Source: Acytostelium subglobosum LB1
Lineage: Eukaryota; Evosea; Eumycetozoa; Acytosteliales; Acytosteliaceae
Assembly: GCF_000787575.1 (NCBI RefSeq)
Contig: NW_012236528.1
Location: 311,552 to 375,551, forward strand
Length of the DNA stretch: 64,000 bases
Direction of reading: 5' to 3'
Position 1 is the stretch's first letter, and every line of letters begins with the position of its first letter. A model generated the notes under the pieces. That model saw nothing but the letters and a program-made list of their open reading frames with translations. It was not told where the DNA came from and ran no database searches. Position numbers and translations under genes: made by a program. This document shows, one piece after another, positions 20,134 to 32,802 of the stretch.

Positions 20134-21310
20134 ATATATATGTTGTCACTGCCTTGCTGAGGGAGGGGATAAAGGGTAGGATAGGGAAAGGAAGGGAAGG
20201 AAGGAGGGGAGGAAGGAAGGAAGGGAGGAAGGGTAAAGGTACAAAAAGTTGGAAAAAATAATTATCGATTGATTGATTGATTGACTGTTGTTTGTTGTTG
20301 GTTGTGGATAGTAATATTACAAGCTGGAAATGTGTGGAATTCCAAGACGAAAGGGGATGTGGCTAATTAGCCTATTACGGACTTGTTGTTGTTGTTGCTG
20401 TTATACAATTCGGTATGGCTATATTATTGTTTGTTTGAAAAATAATAATAAAAAAAGTTAAATAAATAGGATCGATGATGATGGAAGTTGATGATCTAGG
20501 AGAGGAGGAAAATGAGGAAGAGGAGGAAGAGGAGGAAGGGACTGGGTTTGGGTTTGATATGCGGATGGATGGAGGGAGAGTCTGAGGAAAATCGATTGGT
20601 GTTTTGTGTGTCTCGGAGTTTATTGGACAACAGGTTGGCCGTGTTGTTAAAGTTGCTGGAAGTTGTTGTTGTTGGATGATGGTGATACAGTACTACTTAT
20701 GGTGTCTATAATATAATCGTTCATTATATATATACAATAAAAAAAAAGTGATTGGATTGATTGATTGAGTTGTTTAAATATGGTGATTATTTTGTTGCTG
20801 TTGTTGATTGTTGTTGATGTTGACTATTATGACTATGACTACAATATTGATCCTTTATCATTATCGTTCACTGATCAGATAGCCACCTTATCTGTGTGTT
20901 TTGTTGTTGTTGATTGGAAGTTATCTCTCTTCTCTTTTTTGTTGTTGTTGTTGTGGTGTCTGTAGCTGTTCAAGTTGTTGTTGCCTGCTGGAAGTCGACA
21001 AATGTACAATGATTATATATATATATAATTAATAAATATCTATATCTATATATGTATATATATGTGTATGTATATGTATATATAAATAAATGGATGTGGG
21101 GAGGTAGTATCTTGATGGGTTGATTGATTAATTGATTGAGGGTACGCCCTATGGCTTTTCGAGAGGTCTGCAAGTGATGTCCGTGTGGGACTTCCTGTAT
21201 TGTATGTGTGGGGTGTGATGGATGGCTGAATGTGACCCAGGGCCTTGCTTGATCAAGGCAAAGATTGGACGGGGAAAGGGTAGGGTAGAGGGTCGGGTAA
21301 AGATAGAGTA

Positions 21311-21342
21311 GGGTAGGGTAGGGTAGAGTAGGGGGGGTAGGG
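21311..21342 (+). repeat. G-quadruplex-type GGGTA tract
   Basis: Four G-runs with loops of 2, 2 and 7 bases (GGGTAGGGTAGGGTAGAGTA followed by seven Gs and TAGG). It matches the canonical four-run, loops-of-seven-or-less rule. Confidence 0.7.
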
Positions 21343-21607
21343 TACACGCTATATACACAACGAATACGAAACAAACAAACAATAATAAACACACGAGAAA
21401 GAATGAAAGAGAGAGACACAAGAGAGAGAGAAAGATGTGTTGACAATGCTTAAAGATTATGATGGTGTTTGATGGCGATAGGATATGTGTACAATCCAAT
21501 CCAAAAAAAGTGGTCAAGGTCCTTCTTGTTGCCTGTTGTTGTTCTTAATATTAAATTTAAATTAGATATAATTATTAAACTCTCTCATCAATTTGTTGTT
21601 GATGTAG

Positions 21608-21754
21608 GTGTTTGAGTGCAGTGTGTGTGAGGACAGCGCAAAAAGACAAAGAGGCCTAGACCAGACCAAGGACCGAGACTTCTATGGAAGTGGAATCAAA
21701 CACGCTACTCTGATCAATGAGATCACAGTGATTGAATGTTGTGTTGGTGAGTGA
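21608..21754 (+). other. Orphan exon-like ORF, ~48 residues
   Basis: After a GATGTAG acceptor-like site, GTG 21608 opens a frame reading VFECSVCEDSAKRQRG, then DRDFYGSGIKHATLINE, to TGA 21752-21754. Codons (GAC CAG ACC AAG GAC) look like those of real genes. There is no in-frame ATG and no identifiable upstream exon. It may be a terminal exon or a remnant. Confidence 0.25.
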
Positions 21755-23337
21755 TTGCCATGGGTCAATCAAGCAAACATCACACATCAAAAACATTAGG
21801 TTTGTGATCATACTTGGTGTATGAGTGAAAGAGTGTGTGAGAGTGTGGGTGTGATGGGTCTATGAGATGATCAAATCGAGTGATCGAGCGGTGGCGCATA
21901 AATGGGAAGCCCACCAGAGATTTTGATCGAACTTTGCGGGGGTTTGTGATGCGACAGAGACAAGACGGGGGCAAACATTGTCCTTTCGTTTGGACAAGTG
22001 TGAGGTGATTGATGTCGTTCATATAAAATATTACCCAATAATATACAACCTCTGCCAAGCAAATGGGGATAGGCCTCTCTATATTTAGTTACTTTCATTG
22101 TTGACAATGAATGAGGAGGTGTTCTGATTGAGTTGAGATGACACAAAATAGATACTTACTTAAATGATCATTTAAGTTTGTTGGTTTGTTGGTTGTAAAG
22201 AGAGAGACAGAGACAAAGACAAAGACAATGTGATATCAAATATCTGTCGCGCTCGTCACCCTTGTCCTCAGTCCTGATCATTATCCACACACTTACTCAT
22301 TCATCATCACATCAACAATCAAAACTAATCCAATCCAATTACCCACACACTCCAACATGATGTCGACCCCCCTCTCATTCCTCTGATCAATCGTTCAGAT
22401 TTATGACACTGCAACCACCACACGCGTTCATTCATTCATTTGGTTCATTCATTAATCAAGGCAAGTGATCCACCAACCCTAACCCACCTCACTCTCACCC
22501 ACCTCACCCTACTACTCTTGAGGCCCAGAGAGATACCTTGTGTGAACATAAACATCAGTTCACATAACCGTCGACATAAAGTAACTTGTAGATAGAGACA
22601 AGCTAAGTGCACGAACGCGGGAGGCAAGGGCCTATCTGATGAATCATCGAATACCAGGCAGATCCAAATATCCATAGTCAAAGACCTCGTCAACGAACGA
22701 TACGACAAAGGAAAGGGGGCGGGTGCTCACGGCAATGGCTAAACCTAATGACAATGGCTATGACCCCGACTCATGTATCAAGACATTCGTGCTACTTCAC
22801 CGTGTTCGTTGGACGAGATTTATTACGGTGGGAGGGAGAGCGAGGGAGATGCAATCTAATCACTCACTTGGTTACATACATGTGACAGAATAGTGATATG
22901 CTCTGGAAGTGAAGTGATGTAAAGTGGAGTGAAGTGAAGTGATTGAGTGATTGGGGGTGTAGGGCAGTGAGTGAACCGACTCGCCGAGATATCACTCGCT
23001 TGAGGGCTTATCCAATTACATCATTCGTCCAATCATTCAATCAACCAATCAATCAATCAACCTCTAGATCCTGGGATGACAATGACGACGACGACGATTT
23101 ACACCTTCCTTTTTGTTTAGTTTATGTACACATTTTGATTGTGATGTTTATTTCAAATCAGCCGCGAGCTGCAGGAATGGCAAGAAGCCACTGACTGGAC
23201 CAAGGCGGAAGTTGGACGATGACAGCAGGGGAGTAGAGTGGAGATCACACCAACGCCACAACAAACACTCTGTCAATTCAAACTACTAATACTACTTTAA
23301 AGGTGTAAGAGGAGGAGTGGAGTGGAGGGTAATAAGA

Positions 23338-24063
23338 TTATTGGGGCTTCTCCTTGGCACACATCAGACGCAGTGGATGGTTGGGACATTGCTCTTTGAA
23401 TTGTGTGTAGAAGCCTAGCTTTCTCCTGGTGACGGTGCCAGTGGCTGGACAGTAGATGTTGCACTCGGGGATTGGCTTGGAATAGAGATGGATGGATACG
23501 GACACTGGCTCAATGCTCTCAATGACGTGCAGTGCAATGTCGTCGGTGATGTAGCCAACGGAACCATAGTCGATGGTGGACACCTGGTTGACGCACAGCT
23601 TGCCCTGTCCATGTGGCTTCTTGGTGTTCTCAAAGATGAACTGTGTCTCCTGCAGCTTGCCCTGCGCGCACGCCATCCAGCATCGCTGTCCCTCGTGGTT
23701 GTGGATGGGGCTGACCTGGCCCTTGGCCCAGCAGATGACCATCAGCTCGAACTGGTCGCTCTTGGCGACGAGGTTGCGTGTGTAGCCGTATGGACATGAG
23801 AAGGCGTAGTCCTGCCAATCCTGATGATTCTCGGTGATATATTGGCTGAGCAGATTGACGATCGATTCGTGATTTCCATAGTTTCCATCTCCTTGTTTGA
23901 TCGTGAATTCATGTGTAATATTTGCAACCAATTGTTCGAATGGCTTCACTCCGATATTATTATTCTTTTCGCATCTTTGTTCTACTTGTTGTTGTGATTG
24001 TTGTTGAATAACAACATCATTCTCGGCTCCATCAAATGTCATCATTCTTTCTTTATATCTCAA
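23338..24063 (-). CDS. Cysteine dioxygenase
   Basis: 241 residues, one exon. It oxidises L-cysteine to cysteine sulfinate with Fe(II) and O2, the first step of cysteine catabolism to taurine or sulfate, in the cytosol. The cupin core is complete: iron ligands H121 and H123 (SPIHNHEG) and H179 (ALHVIES), and the residues that form the Cys-Tyr cofactor in mammalian CDO1, C128 (GQRCWM, five residues after the second His, same spacing) and Y194 (IHLYSKPI). The region YTRNLVAKSDQFELMVICW precedes the first motif, as in the family. The N-terminal ~40 residues are a Gln-rich extension absent from mammalian enzymes. An alternative start at M7 or M8 is possible. Confidence 0.93.
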   Translation of the reverse strand: MRYKERMMTFDGAENDVVIQQQSQQQVEQRCEKNNNIGVKPFEQLVANITHEFTIKQGDGNYGNHESIVNLLSQYITENHQDWQDYAFSCPYGYTRNLVAKSDQFELMVICWAKGQVSPIHNHEGQRCWMACAQGKLQETQFIFENTKKPHGQGKLCVNQVSTIDYGSVGYITDDIALHVIESIEPVSVSIHLYSKPIPECNIYCPATGTVTRRKLGFYTQFKEQCPNHPLRLMCAKEKPQ

Positions 24064-24598
24064 AGTATATTTATGTATGTATGTATGTATAAGTTGATTG
24101 ATTGAATGAATGAATGAACGAAGAGTACTTGTATATAAATATTAGAGATAATTGTATGTTGTTGGTGATGTTATTATGTGAATAGGTAACTCTTGTATGG
24201 TATACAAGTCAGTAAGTTGTAATATGTATGATTGATTGAATAATAGAATGAATAAATGAATGAGGATATACTAATGCTTGTGTATGTGTTTGTAAACAGC
24301 CAATGAGACAGCACAACTTGAAATTGAACCTGGAATTGATTGTTGTTATTTGTTTGTGGTTGTGTTGTGGTTGTGGTGGGGGTTGTATGAGAGTGTGTGA
24401 GTGTGTGTCAGAGTGTATTTATGTATATAAATAGACAATGTTGTGTATGTATCTGTATGATTATAAATGTCTGTGTTTGGGTTTGTTGGTGTGAATGTGT
24501 GTGAGAGTGTTGTTGGTGTGAATAGGGAAGAACTGATGTCTTTTGAGCTGGGGATTGTGTGTGATACCACGCATACACACTCAAAACGCAACATCATT

Positions 24599-24600
<2 letters not shown>

Positions 24601-24634
<34 letters not shown>
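24601..24634. repeat. (CA)17 microsatellite
   Basis: Seventeen uninterrupted CA units in a gene-free region. Confidence 0.95.
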
Positions 24635-24636
<2 letters not shown>

Positions 24637-25015
24637 ACCAACAATCCCCCCAACATCAACAAAAGTGAGGCCTAACCCAAAGTTGTAGCGAGGGGGTGTT
24701 GGAAATTTCTCGATTAAGGCCGAAAATGAATTTTGACACATTATTATGAATTAATGTTTAGTCTGAAAAACTCCGATGTTGAACAAACTAAGTAAAACAC
24801 ACATTGATAACACAAGAACCCGAAGGGTAAGGCTTTGCCTTTGACATTGCCCTTTGCATTGGCTTTTGTCGATGCTGTGATTGGCTAACATGTAGCAAAG
24901 TTGTGTATTCAATGCAGCAAAGGGTGCGACGATACATTTGTCGGGGGGGTGGGGCTTGCTCTTTGACGAAACACGAAAGTCTCAATCCCACAGACTATCA
25001 GTTGCGCCATCATTA

Positions 25016-25049
25016 ACGAATTGATGATTAACGCGCGTTACCAATTCGT
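25016..25049. repeat. Nested palindrome
   Basis: ACGAATTG (25016-25023) is complementary to CAATTCGT (25042-25049), and between them lies the perfect 12 bp palindrome TAACGCGCGTTA (25029-25040). CpG-rich inside AT-rich DNA; possible protein-binding site or hairpin. Confidence 0.7.
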
Positions 25050-25262
25050 GTTGTCAACATGTTATGACAATAATATGATGTGATTGATTGATTGAAGTTC
25101 AATATGATCTTTGATTGTTTATCAATCGAATGGAATAGTTCCAATGATTGGTTGAGCACTCTACAAAATAACAAAAAGTTATCAAAAAAAGAATATCATT
25201 ATGGTCACTGATCAAACTATTCCAATCAATCAATCATCGATCAATCAAAGAGATGAACAGAG

Positions 25263-26685
25263 ATGTTCCCAAAGATTGTATATAGCAGGATCATTAGACT
25301 TGGTTGGAGTTGGCAATGGCCAATGCCACGTCCAAACACATTGGTATTGGTTTGTTGGATGTTTCATGACATTGTAAAGAGTCTAAAGACAAGTCTTTGC
25401 TTTGATGATNCAGGATTACCTCGAACACTACCTCGAGCACAGTATATACATGCCAATCTCTAGCAGTCTCACACATCTAGAGTACAACTACAAGTCAGGC
25501 CAGCAACAGCCAACCCGCCAAGCATACCAATCACTGTTGACGCGACCACAATTCAATCAATGCATTGCCAACTCACTCACATCACTATCCACCAACATTG
25601 TCTTCTTTGACCATTGCGCTCAAAGTTTGAACATGCCTAATGCTATGCAGCTCTTGAGGATGCTGTCGCTAAGCATTCACGAGCTGGACACACGCCCGTC
25701 TGACCCAACATTGAACAAGCACTACGCCAACTTGCTTGGACAGCTGACGACATTGTGTCCCAAGTTGGAGTCTTTGGATGTGCACTGCGAGCTGGTTGAT
25801 ATCGACCTCTTTGAAACAGTGAACATGGACTCGATTGATGAATCAGTTGATCGTCTGGCCTTCACAAGGCTGTTCTCACGTCTGTTTAAGAATTCAAATG
25901 ATCACTTGGTCAATCTCACAATTGAAGACACTGTACGCACTGATGGCTCACTGACAGAGTATCTACACTACTATCACCAACACCTCTTTGATCATATCTC
26001 CACAACAATGCCAAGTCTGGGGAGTCTGTCACTCATCATCTACAAAGATCGCAATGTACTTAAAGGTCGATCAACGCCATTCTATCAATCAATACAGCGA
26101 TACCTTGAGGCCAATCATACATTGAATACGTTCAAACTCTGTCACAGGCCATCCAAAGAGTTGAAGCCACTCATCAAGTATTACTTGCAAGAGTCCACGC
26201 TGGAGGAGCTCATCCTGGTGGAGCGCAATTGCAAACTTCGTCTGAATCTCCTGTCGATTGTCAAGCGGCCAATCAAGTCACTAACTGTCACTTTGAAGAA
26301 AAAGTACATGATGTTGGTGTCCGACCTGGATAACATATTAGCATCACTCAACAATGTGGACAACCTCACGTATTGGATGCATGGTGTTCCAACCACATTG
26401 CTATGCAAGGCTATTAGTCATCGTGTTGGCAAGTTGACATTATGCATTTGGCCACCCAACTGCTATCCGACACTACTGCAATGTCTTGATGATATTATCA
26501 AGAGTATCAATGACAATCACCAACTGACACAACTGATCATCGACCTGGAACAGGATGGAATTAACCAAACTCCAAGTATTATTCTATCAAGGATACAAGA
26601 ATGTGTGGATCAACATCCATCCATCACCTACAAATCAATCACAATGTTGGATCAAAAATTGGATCATCAAGTTCATTGGAAATAA
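25263..26685 (+). CDS. F-box/LRR-like protein, interrupted by an N at 25410
   Basis: ATG 25263 opens MFPKIVYSRIIRLGWSWQW ... LVLVCWMFHDIVKSL, the F-box-like start of this family (Val-Cys-Trp/Arg-x-Phe motif). At 25410 the sequence has an N, and the long downstream frame (ending 26685, 426 codons after the N) is one base out of register. The N is therefore probably an assembly placeholder or an extra base, not a biological frameshift. The downstream part has irregular leucine-rich repeats (CPKLESLDVHCELV, DHLVNLTIEDTV, STLEELILVERN). It is convergent with the next gene (70 bp gap). Related proteins: 14576, 26756, 51507. Function inferred: SCF substrate adaptor. Confidence 0.7.
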
Positions 26686-26755
26686 ACTTTTGAATGGTAG
26701 ATGGACCCGAAGATAAACTACTAGATTATTAATAAATAAATAATCCTATATCGCA

Positions 26756-27913
26756 TTATATTATTGGTTCTTTTGTGAATTCCAGAGAGCTGCCTCGGCT
26801 GCATCCCACAATGCTAAATGTGCAATCGTTGGTTGTCTTCCATTCGAAGACTGTCTCGCCGATTTGTGTATCTTGACTGACAATGGCGGGCTGTCCAAAC
26901 TTCTCTGTGAGATGTCGTTGGTAAAACTCGTATCCATAGATATCGAGTTTCAGCCTTTGGATGCTGGGGTGTGCCACGATGGCATCGACCAACTGTCCGG
27001 CCAAATGGGTCTCTGGGTCTTGATCGGTGAAGAGCGTGGATTCGATGCAGAGCTCCCTGAGCAGAGGCAGCTTGAGCAGAGGGAGCACCTGGGAGACGAA
27101 CACGTGCTCGACAGAGGTGGACAATGTCTCCAAGTGTTGCTTCTGATGGTATATCGTAAGGTAGTCTTCCATTTCCTCGACCGTGTCGGTATCATCCGCA
27201 TCGCTCATTGAGATGTCAAAGCTATTGATTGTCGTATTGGCTCTGATGGCCCAAAACCACTGCTGCAGGTCCTCATCACAGTCGTGCTTGATGGCTCGGA
27301 ACACCAAGCGCTTGAGGTTGGGAAACAGATCGTGACGAGACAGCATTCGACAGAGAAAGCTGCCGCTTGATGACTGTTGCAGCTCCAACTCGCACAGTGG
27401 CGATGGCCCTGGTGCATGATCGAACTGGAGTGTGATCCGCCAATGCTCCTCATGGAATGTGTTCAAGAATCGCAGCGATGAATAGTTGGCCAGGATGGCA
27501 TACTCGCTGTTAGGCCGTGGCCCAAAGAGCATGCGATTGAGTGAATGTGCATTGAACATGTTGGTGTTCTGGGCGGGAGACTGTGAAACGCGATCGCCGT
27601 AGAGAACAGCCCGAGTGGTCATCCAGCGCCCGCTCCAATAGGATACATCAAGGTGTGTAGTGACGCATCGAATGTATTGGAACCATTTACGACACACTAA
27701 TGCCATGCTGAGTGTTACGATACGGATGTAGGGAGTGTGCTGCCGTTGAGAACGAACGAGTTGGGGTGCACCATCCTTGACATGATAATCCATAACTCTT
27801 GTGTCCAACTCGTCCTTCTCTATGCTCAAGACATATGCAACAATAGTCTTTTGAATGGTCCAACTAAAAGGGATACAAGTAAGGCCACTTTTGTCGTTGT
27901 CATTACTTGTCAT
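26756..27913 (-). CDS. F-box/LRR-like protein, short member
   Basis: 385 residues, one exon. The N-terminal segment (IPFSWTIQKTIVAYVLSIE ... SMALVCRKWFQYIRCV) is the F-box-like start, with the hallmark LVCRKWF. Degenerate leucine-rich repeats follow (FPNLKRLVFRAIKHD, LPLLRELCIESTLF, HPSIQRLKLDIYGYE). It is shorter than its relatives (about 430-630 residues). It lies tail-to-tail with the gene at 25263. No other domain. The family probably arose by lineage-specific duplication; a role in ubiquitin-ligase targeting is inference. Confidence 0.72.
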   Translation of the reverse strand: MTSNDNDKSGLTCIPFSWTIQKTIVAYVLSIEKDELDTRVMDYHVKDGAPQLVRSQRQHTPYIRIVTLSMALVCRKWFQYIRCVTTHLDVSYWSGRWMTTRAVLYGDRVSQSPAQNTNMFNAHSLNRMLFGPRPNSEYAILANYSSLRFLNTFHEEHWRITLQFDHAPGPSPLCELELQQSSSGSFLCRMLSRHDLFPNLKRLVFRAIKHDCDEDLQQWFWAIRANTTINSFDISMSDADDTDTVEEMEDYLTIYHQKQHLETLSTSVEHVFVSQVLPLLKLPLLRELCIESTLFTDQDPETHLAGQLVDAIVAHPSIQRLKLDIYGYEFYQRHLTEKFGQPAIVSQDTQIGETVFEWKTTNDCTFSIVGCSRGSSLEFTKEPII

Positions 27914-28305
27914 AATATTATCTCTATCTATATCTCTAGGAAGATGAACACACTATCACTGAAGCATACTATCTCAGGTACTCCAAGATATTTGGACACA
28001 ACTACAACATCCTGTTTGGCGAGAACAGGAGCATACTATTACTAGTTTACCATGTTGGTTATTTTGTCCAGAAGCATGGTTGTTTGGAGAAGCTTGAAAG
28101 GGGTGATTGAAATTGATAATGATGGATCTATCCCCAACATGAACACAAGTGACCAAAGAGAAGCAAGGTATAATATTGGGGTCAAGTCTTTGAGACCAAC
28201 TGGATAAAATCGACAGTTGGAATCTCAGACAGGGATCAAACTTTAATGTATTCTAAGAGATAAATGGGCGGCATATTGGTGGTGGGATAGCAACAACTTG
28301 GGCGT
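27914..28305. other. Intergenic region between the F-box/LRR gene and actin
   Basis: Promoter-like DNA for the minus-strand 26756 gene and 3' flank of actin. No gene seen; the small ORFs here are shadows. Confidence 0.5.
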
Positions 28306-29536
<1,231 letters not shown>

Positions 29537-30408
29537 TGTTAGTTGTGTTGTTGTTGTTTAATTTAAAATATGAGTACAGATAAAATACAGGTATATAAAG
29601 TTTGGATAAATGTTAATGAACTCGAGTTCAGAGTATTTATAGCCACCATACAAAGTTACTATGTGGCTCAGTTTCAGTCATTAGGTATCAGTTCTGATCA
29701 TCATTATTCAACAATATCTGACACACGCACACACATAATAATTCATTTTAATTAAAATACTCATCAGATTCAACTAAAATTCCAACCCAACTTTTGAAGA
29801 TGGCTTTAGAAATGGGTTTGAAAATGAAATGAAAATGAATTTCATCATTATTTGGTTTTTGTTTTTGAACACTGATTTTTGATTGAATGATTGTTTTGTT
29901 GGTTGTGTCGATCGATTGCCAATCGGTGTTCAACTTTGTGATCATCACCGCAATACTATGTTTGAATACAGATAAAACATTCATTATTGTTTATTCAAAT
30001 ACATTATTAAAGATACAGATAATGTATTTAGGAGTTAAGGAACAGAGTAAATGAATTAATTTATTATTATTATTATATTTATTGATTGATTGTTGTTTGA
30101 TTCAAAATGAATATTGACCTCATTCATTGACACTCTCTGTTCGAAGTCTAAAGAGTCTGAGTAAAGATGGAAATAAAATTGTTGGGGCCGAAAACGATGA
30201 ATGAATGAATCACGTGACACCCTACCCTTTCTGAAATTAAATTCCTGTTGAAGTGCAACAATGTCGCACAACACATTGTTCAACTCAATGTTCAACCAAC
30301 CACACCTTATCTTACAACACAACAAACAACATAGTTATAATAATAGTAATATAATATATATACAGTTGTTAGTATAGTAAGTTAAGTCATAATATATAAC
30401 ATAGAAGA
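29537..30408. other. Divergent intergenic region between actin and the HAD gene
   Basis: AT-rich. It contains the actin promoter side (TTAAAATATGAG) and the HAD promoter side (TATATATACAG near 30355). A CACGTG palindrome lies at 30211-30216. A minus-strand ORF at 30056-30325 (89 codons) has no recognisable feature and an Asn/Ile low-complexity end; not called. Confidence 0.5.
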
Positions 30409-31134
30409 ATGAGTAATCTAGAGTCTGGACAGGTCAACACAAACAGCACAGACTCAAACACCAACACCAACGCCAACAATACTAGGGTCGAGGTAGTGGC
30501 ACTTGACTTGGGTGGCGTGGTGTTCTCCGCTGGAAAGGAGGTGGCGGCACAGTCATGGGAGCGACGTGGATACGACTCAAAACTCATTAAGGATCTGTTG
30601 GTGTCACAAGAGTCAATGGACTTGCGCAAGGGCAAGATGAGCGATGATGCATTCTGGAACAACTTCTTCAAGCAGCGCATCCCCGCCGACTACGACGTGG
30701 AGCTCATCCGCAAGATATGGTACGATGGCTATGTCATTGACCACGACATCGTCTCAATGATGCAACGACTCAAGTCCAGCGGATACATCATCGTGGCGTT
30801 CAGCGGCAACATCCCATCGCGCATCGACTACCTGGAACAAAAGTACAACTTTAGACGATACTTTGACATCGAGGTCTACTCGTTTGACTTTGGCTACACA
30901 AAGCCCGACATCAAGTTCATCGAGGCGCTGATCAAGGCCGTCTATCCCGACGTCACGGACGACACCTACGCGCAGTTTGGTCGACGCATTGCCTACATCG
31001 ATGACAATGTCAAGGATGCGGAACCTTCGAAGCAGTACAACATCCCCACATTCATCTATCGTCGCGGCGAGATTGACGCGCTAAAGAACAGTATGAGCGA
31101 GGCTGGCATCGTGCTCACTGGCAAGTTCAGTTGA
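30409..31134 (+). CDS. HAD-superfamily hydrolase-like protein
   Basis: 241 residues. After a Thr/Asn/Ser-rich leader of about 25 residues, the haloacid dehalogenase motifs appear in order: motif I ALDLGGVVF (nucleophile D33, with Gly in place of the second Asp, as in the DLGGV subset of subfamily IA), motif II IVAFSGN, motif III YTKPDIKFIEALI (Lys) and motif IV IAYIDDNVKDAE (Asp pair). The helical cap lies between motifs I and II. The DLGGV variant is typical of proteins related to the N-terminal domain of epoxide hydrolase and bacterial YihX-type phosphatases, so phosphatase activity is possible but substrate unknown. Located alone, divergent from actin. Confidence 0.85.
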   Translation: MSNLESGQVNTNSTDSNTNTNANNTRVEVVALDLGGVVFSAGKEVAAQSWERRGYDSKLIKDLLVSQESMDLRKGKMSDDAFWNNFFKQRIPADYDVELIRKIWYDGYVIDHDIVSMMQRLKSSGYIIVAFSGNIPSRIDYLEQKYNFRRYFDIEVYSFDFGYTKPDIKFIEALIKAVYPDVTDDTYAQFGRRIAYIDDNVKDAEPSKQYNIPTFIYRRGEIDALKNSMSEAGIVLTGKFS

Positions 31135-31309
31135 GTGAGTGAGTGAATGCGCTCTGCCAGCTGAGCCAGATCATTCGCGGATTGTAATACCAAAGTCCAA
31201 ACATTATAATAATATAGCCACATAAAACATGTACATCTTCCACTCCACTATCTATCCTTCCTCCTCGTTTGTTTGTTTGTTTGTTCTTCGTACAATATTT
31301 ATTATTTAT

Positions 31310-32802
31310 TTATTGGCGTGACCAAGTGACTCCCATATTCTTGAGCGGTATGCAGTACTTAAACAGTCCCTCCTTCTCGGCGTTCAAATATTCCGTCTGG
31401 TATTTGCGACCTTCGTACGAGTCCTTGGCCGTGCCGCCCATCGCGCCAATCAAAAAGTCCATCTTCTGACAGTTTTCCTTCTGTTTCCAAAGCCACACCT
31501 CCTTGACCTCGTTCTCCACCTGTTCGACCCGTATTCCATTGTAGCGCAGTAAGGTCTCAAAGCCGGTAGTGACATAGTACTCGACGTCGATGTGATTGTC
31601 CTTGTTGCCCAGCTTGATGAAGCGTTCCACATTGTAGTTATCTTTTGGCGTGAATCGATAGGTCGACTGCAGCGGCGCGTTGGGTTGCGGGTTTCTACTG
31701 CTGCTGCCGCCCCCTCCCCCAAAAAAACTCATCATGAAGTAGAGCACCGTGACGATCAGCATCAGTACCGTGAACATCGAGCTCTCGCCGCCCTGTTGCT
31801 GGCGTCCACCACGGCGCGCGGCTGCACCGCCACCACCACCGCCAAACTGGAAGTGGAACATGTTGGGATTGTTATGCTGTTGTGCGCGATGATGCATTGG
31901 CTGTCCGCCAAATCCTGCTGTGCGACGACCTGCTCCACGTGTCGGAATGCCAAAGAATATGTTGAATATGTCCTCCGGTGTCAGTTCCTCCTCGTAATAG
32001 GCGCCGCCACCTCCACCGCCTCTATGCATTCCACCTCCAAACTGTTGATGTGGTGTCTCATCTCCATGCAAATCATATGACGCTCTCTTTTGTTGATCAC
32101 TAAGACATGTGAATGCTTGACTGACCTCTGTTTGATTGATTGATCATGATTGATTGATTGATGAAGGGGAATGATTCCAATGATTGATTGATTGATTGAT
32201 CGATTGAGTTAGTTGAATGAATGAATGCGCTGTCACAATCACATCGTGATGATCATACTCTTAAACGCTTCCTCTGCACCTGGTGCATGGTTCTTGTCTG
32301 GATGCATCAATAATGCAATCTTTCTATATGCTTTCTTGATATCGTTTTCTGTTGCCGTCTTCTTTATCTCCAACACCTCGTAATAGTTCTTACATAACTT
32401 GATCTTCTTGACCAGTTCAACCTGCTCCTTTGTATACTTTGGTTTACTACTCTCTGTTGGAGTTGTAGTACTTCCAGTGCCTGTGCCAGTCGGAGCAGTA
32501 GTACTCTGTGTATTATGTCTCTTGTGTGTTGTTGATGAAGTTGATGTCGAACCCTCTGATGTTGATGTCGATGTTGATGGTGATGGTGATGTTGGTGCAG
32601 ATGATGACGATGAAGGTGATGTTGGATCAGCAGCAGATTGATTATTGTTGGTATAAAAGTCCAACAAATCTCTTGCTCTACTTGTTGGATAAAGAGCAAT
32701 CGACTTGTTCAGAAACTTTATACAAGCATCCTTGTTTCCATCTGCGATCTTATTAAGTGCAATCTCTATACATCTTATTGCTTCATCCTTGTTTCCCTCC
32801 AT
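31310..32802 (-). CDS. DNAJB12/B14-type ER-membrane J-protein
   Basis: Two exons, 32802-32259 and 32127-31310, give about 453 residues. The N-terminal region ([19 protein letters not shown] ... [14 protein letters not shown]) matches the start of DNAJB12/14 proteins; a Ser/Thr/Pro linker follows, then the J-domain ([13 protein letters not shown] ... [13 protein letters not shown] with the HPD motif). After the intron come [18 protein letters not shown], a Gly/Gln-rich stretch, one transmembrane helix ([19 protein letters not shown]) and the C-terminal DUF1977-like region ending MGVTWSRQ. The J-domain faces the cytosol and stimulates Hsp70 in ER-associated degradation. The intron falls inside helix III of the J-domain. 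Order and length fit the family well. Confidence 0.92.

Larger units (their letters stand above)
20134..23337. other. 3.2 kb gene-poor region
   Basis: No gene could be confirmed. Contents: GGAAGG repeats (20185-20235), an AGGAGGAAG purine tract (20500-20540), TA repeats (21015-21085), a GGGTA G-rich block (21311-21342), an orphan exon-like ORF (21608-21754) and CT/CCAACCCTAACCC-rich DNA (22470-22510). Several minus-strand ORFs (21780-22146, 22445-22708) are open but lack any recognisable feature. Confidence 0.5.
24064..25262. other. 1.2 kb intergenic region
   Basis: No gene seen. It holds GTATGTAT and GAATGAATGA runs, a GT-rich tract (24360-24540), a (CA)17 microsatellite (24601-24634) and a palindromic segment (25016-25049). 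The block 24780-25000 is less repetitive and GC-richer but has no open frame of interest. Confidence 0.5.

Noticed and set aside
20970-21517. Minus-strand ORFs in a TA- and GGGTA-rich stretch
   Set aside because: Low-complexity Pro/Tyr/Thr products from simple repeats.
21780-22146. Two overlapping minus-strand ORFs
   Set aside because: Open but in overlapping frames, with no recognisable domain, promoter or codon bias that favours either.
22470-22515. CCCTAACCC as telomeric repeat
   Set aside because: Only one or two imperfect units; insufficient for a telomere or interstitial telomeric array.
24346-24741. 131-codon minus-strand ORF
   Set aside because: Dominated by Cys-Val and Thr-His repeats from the CA/GT microsatellite.
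30056-30325. 89-codon minus-strand ORF
   Set aside because: No domain, an Asn/Ile low-complexity end, and it lies in the divergent promoter region; evidence too weak.
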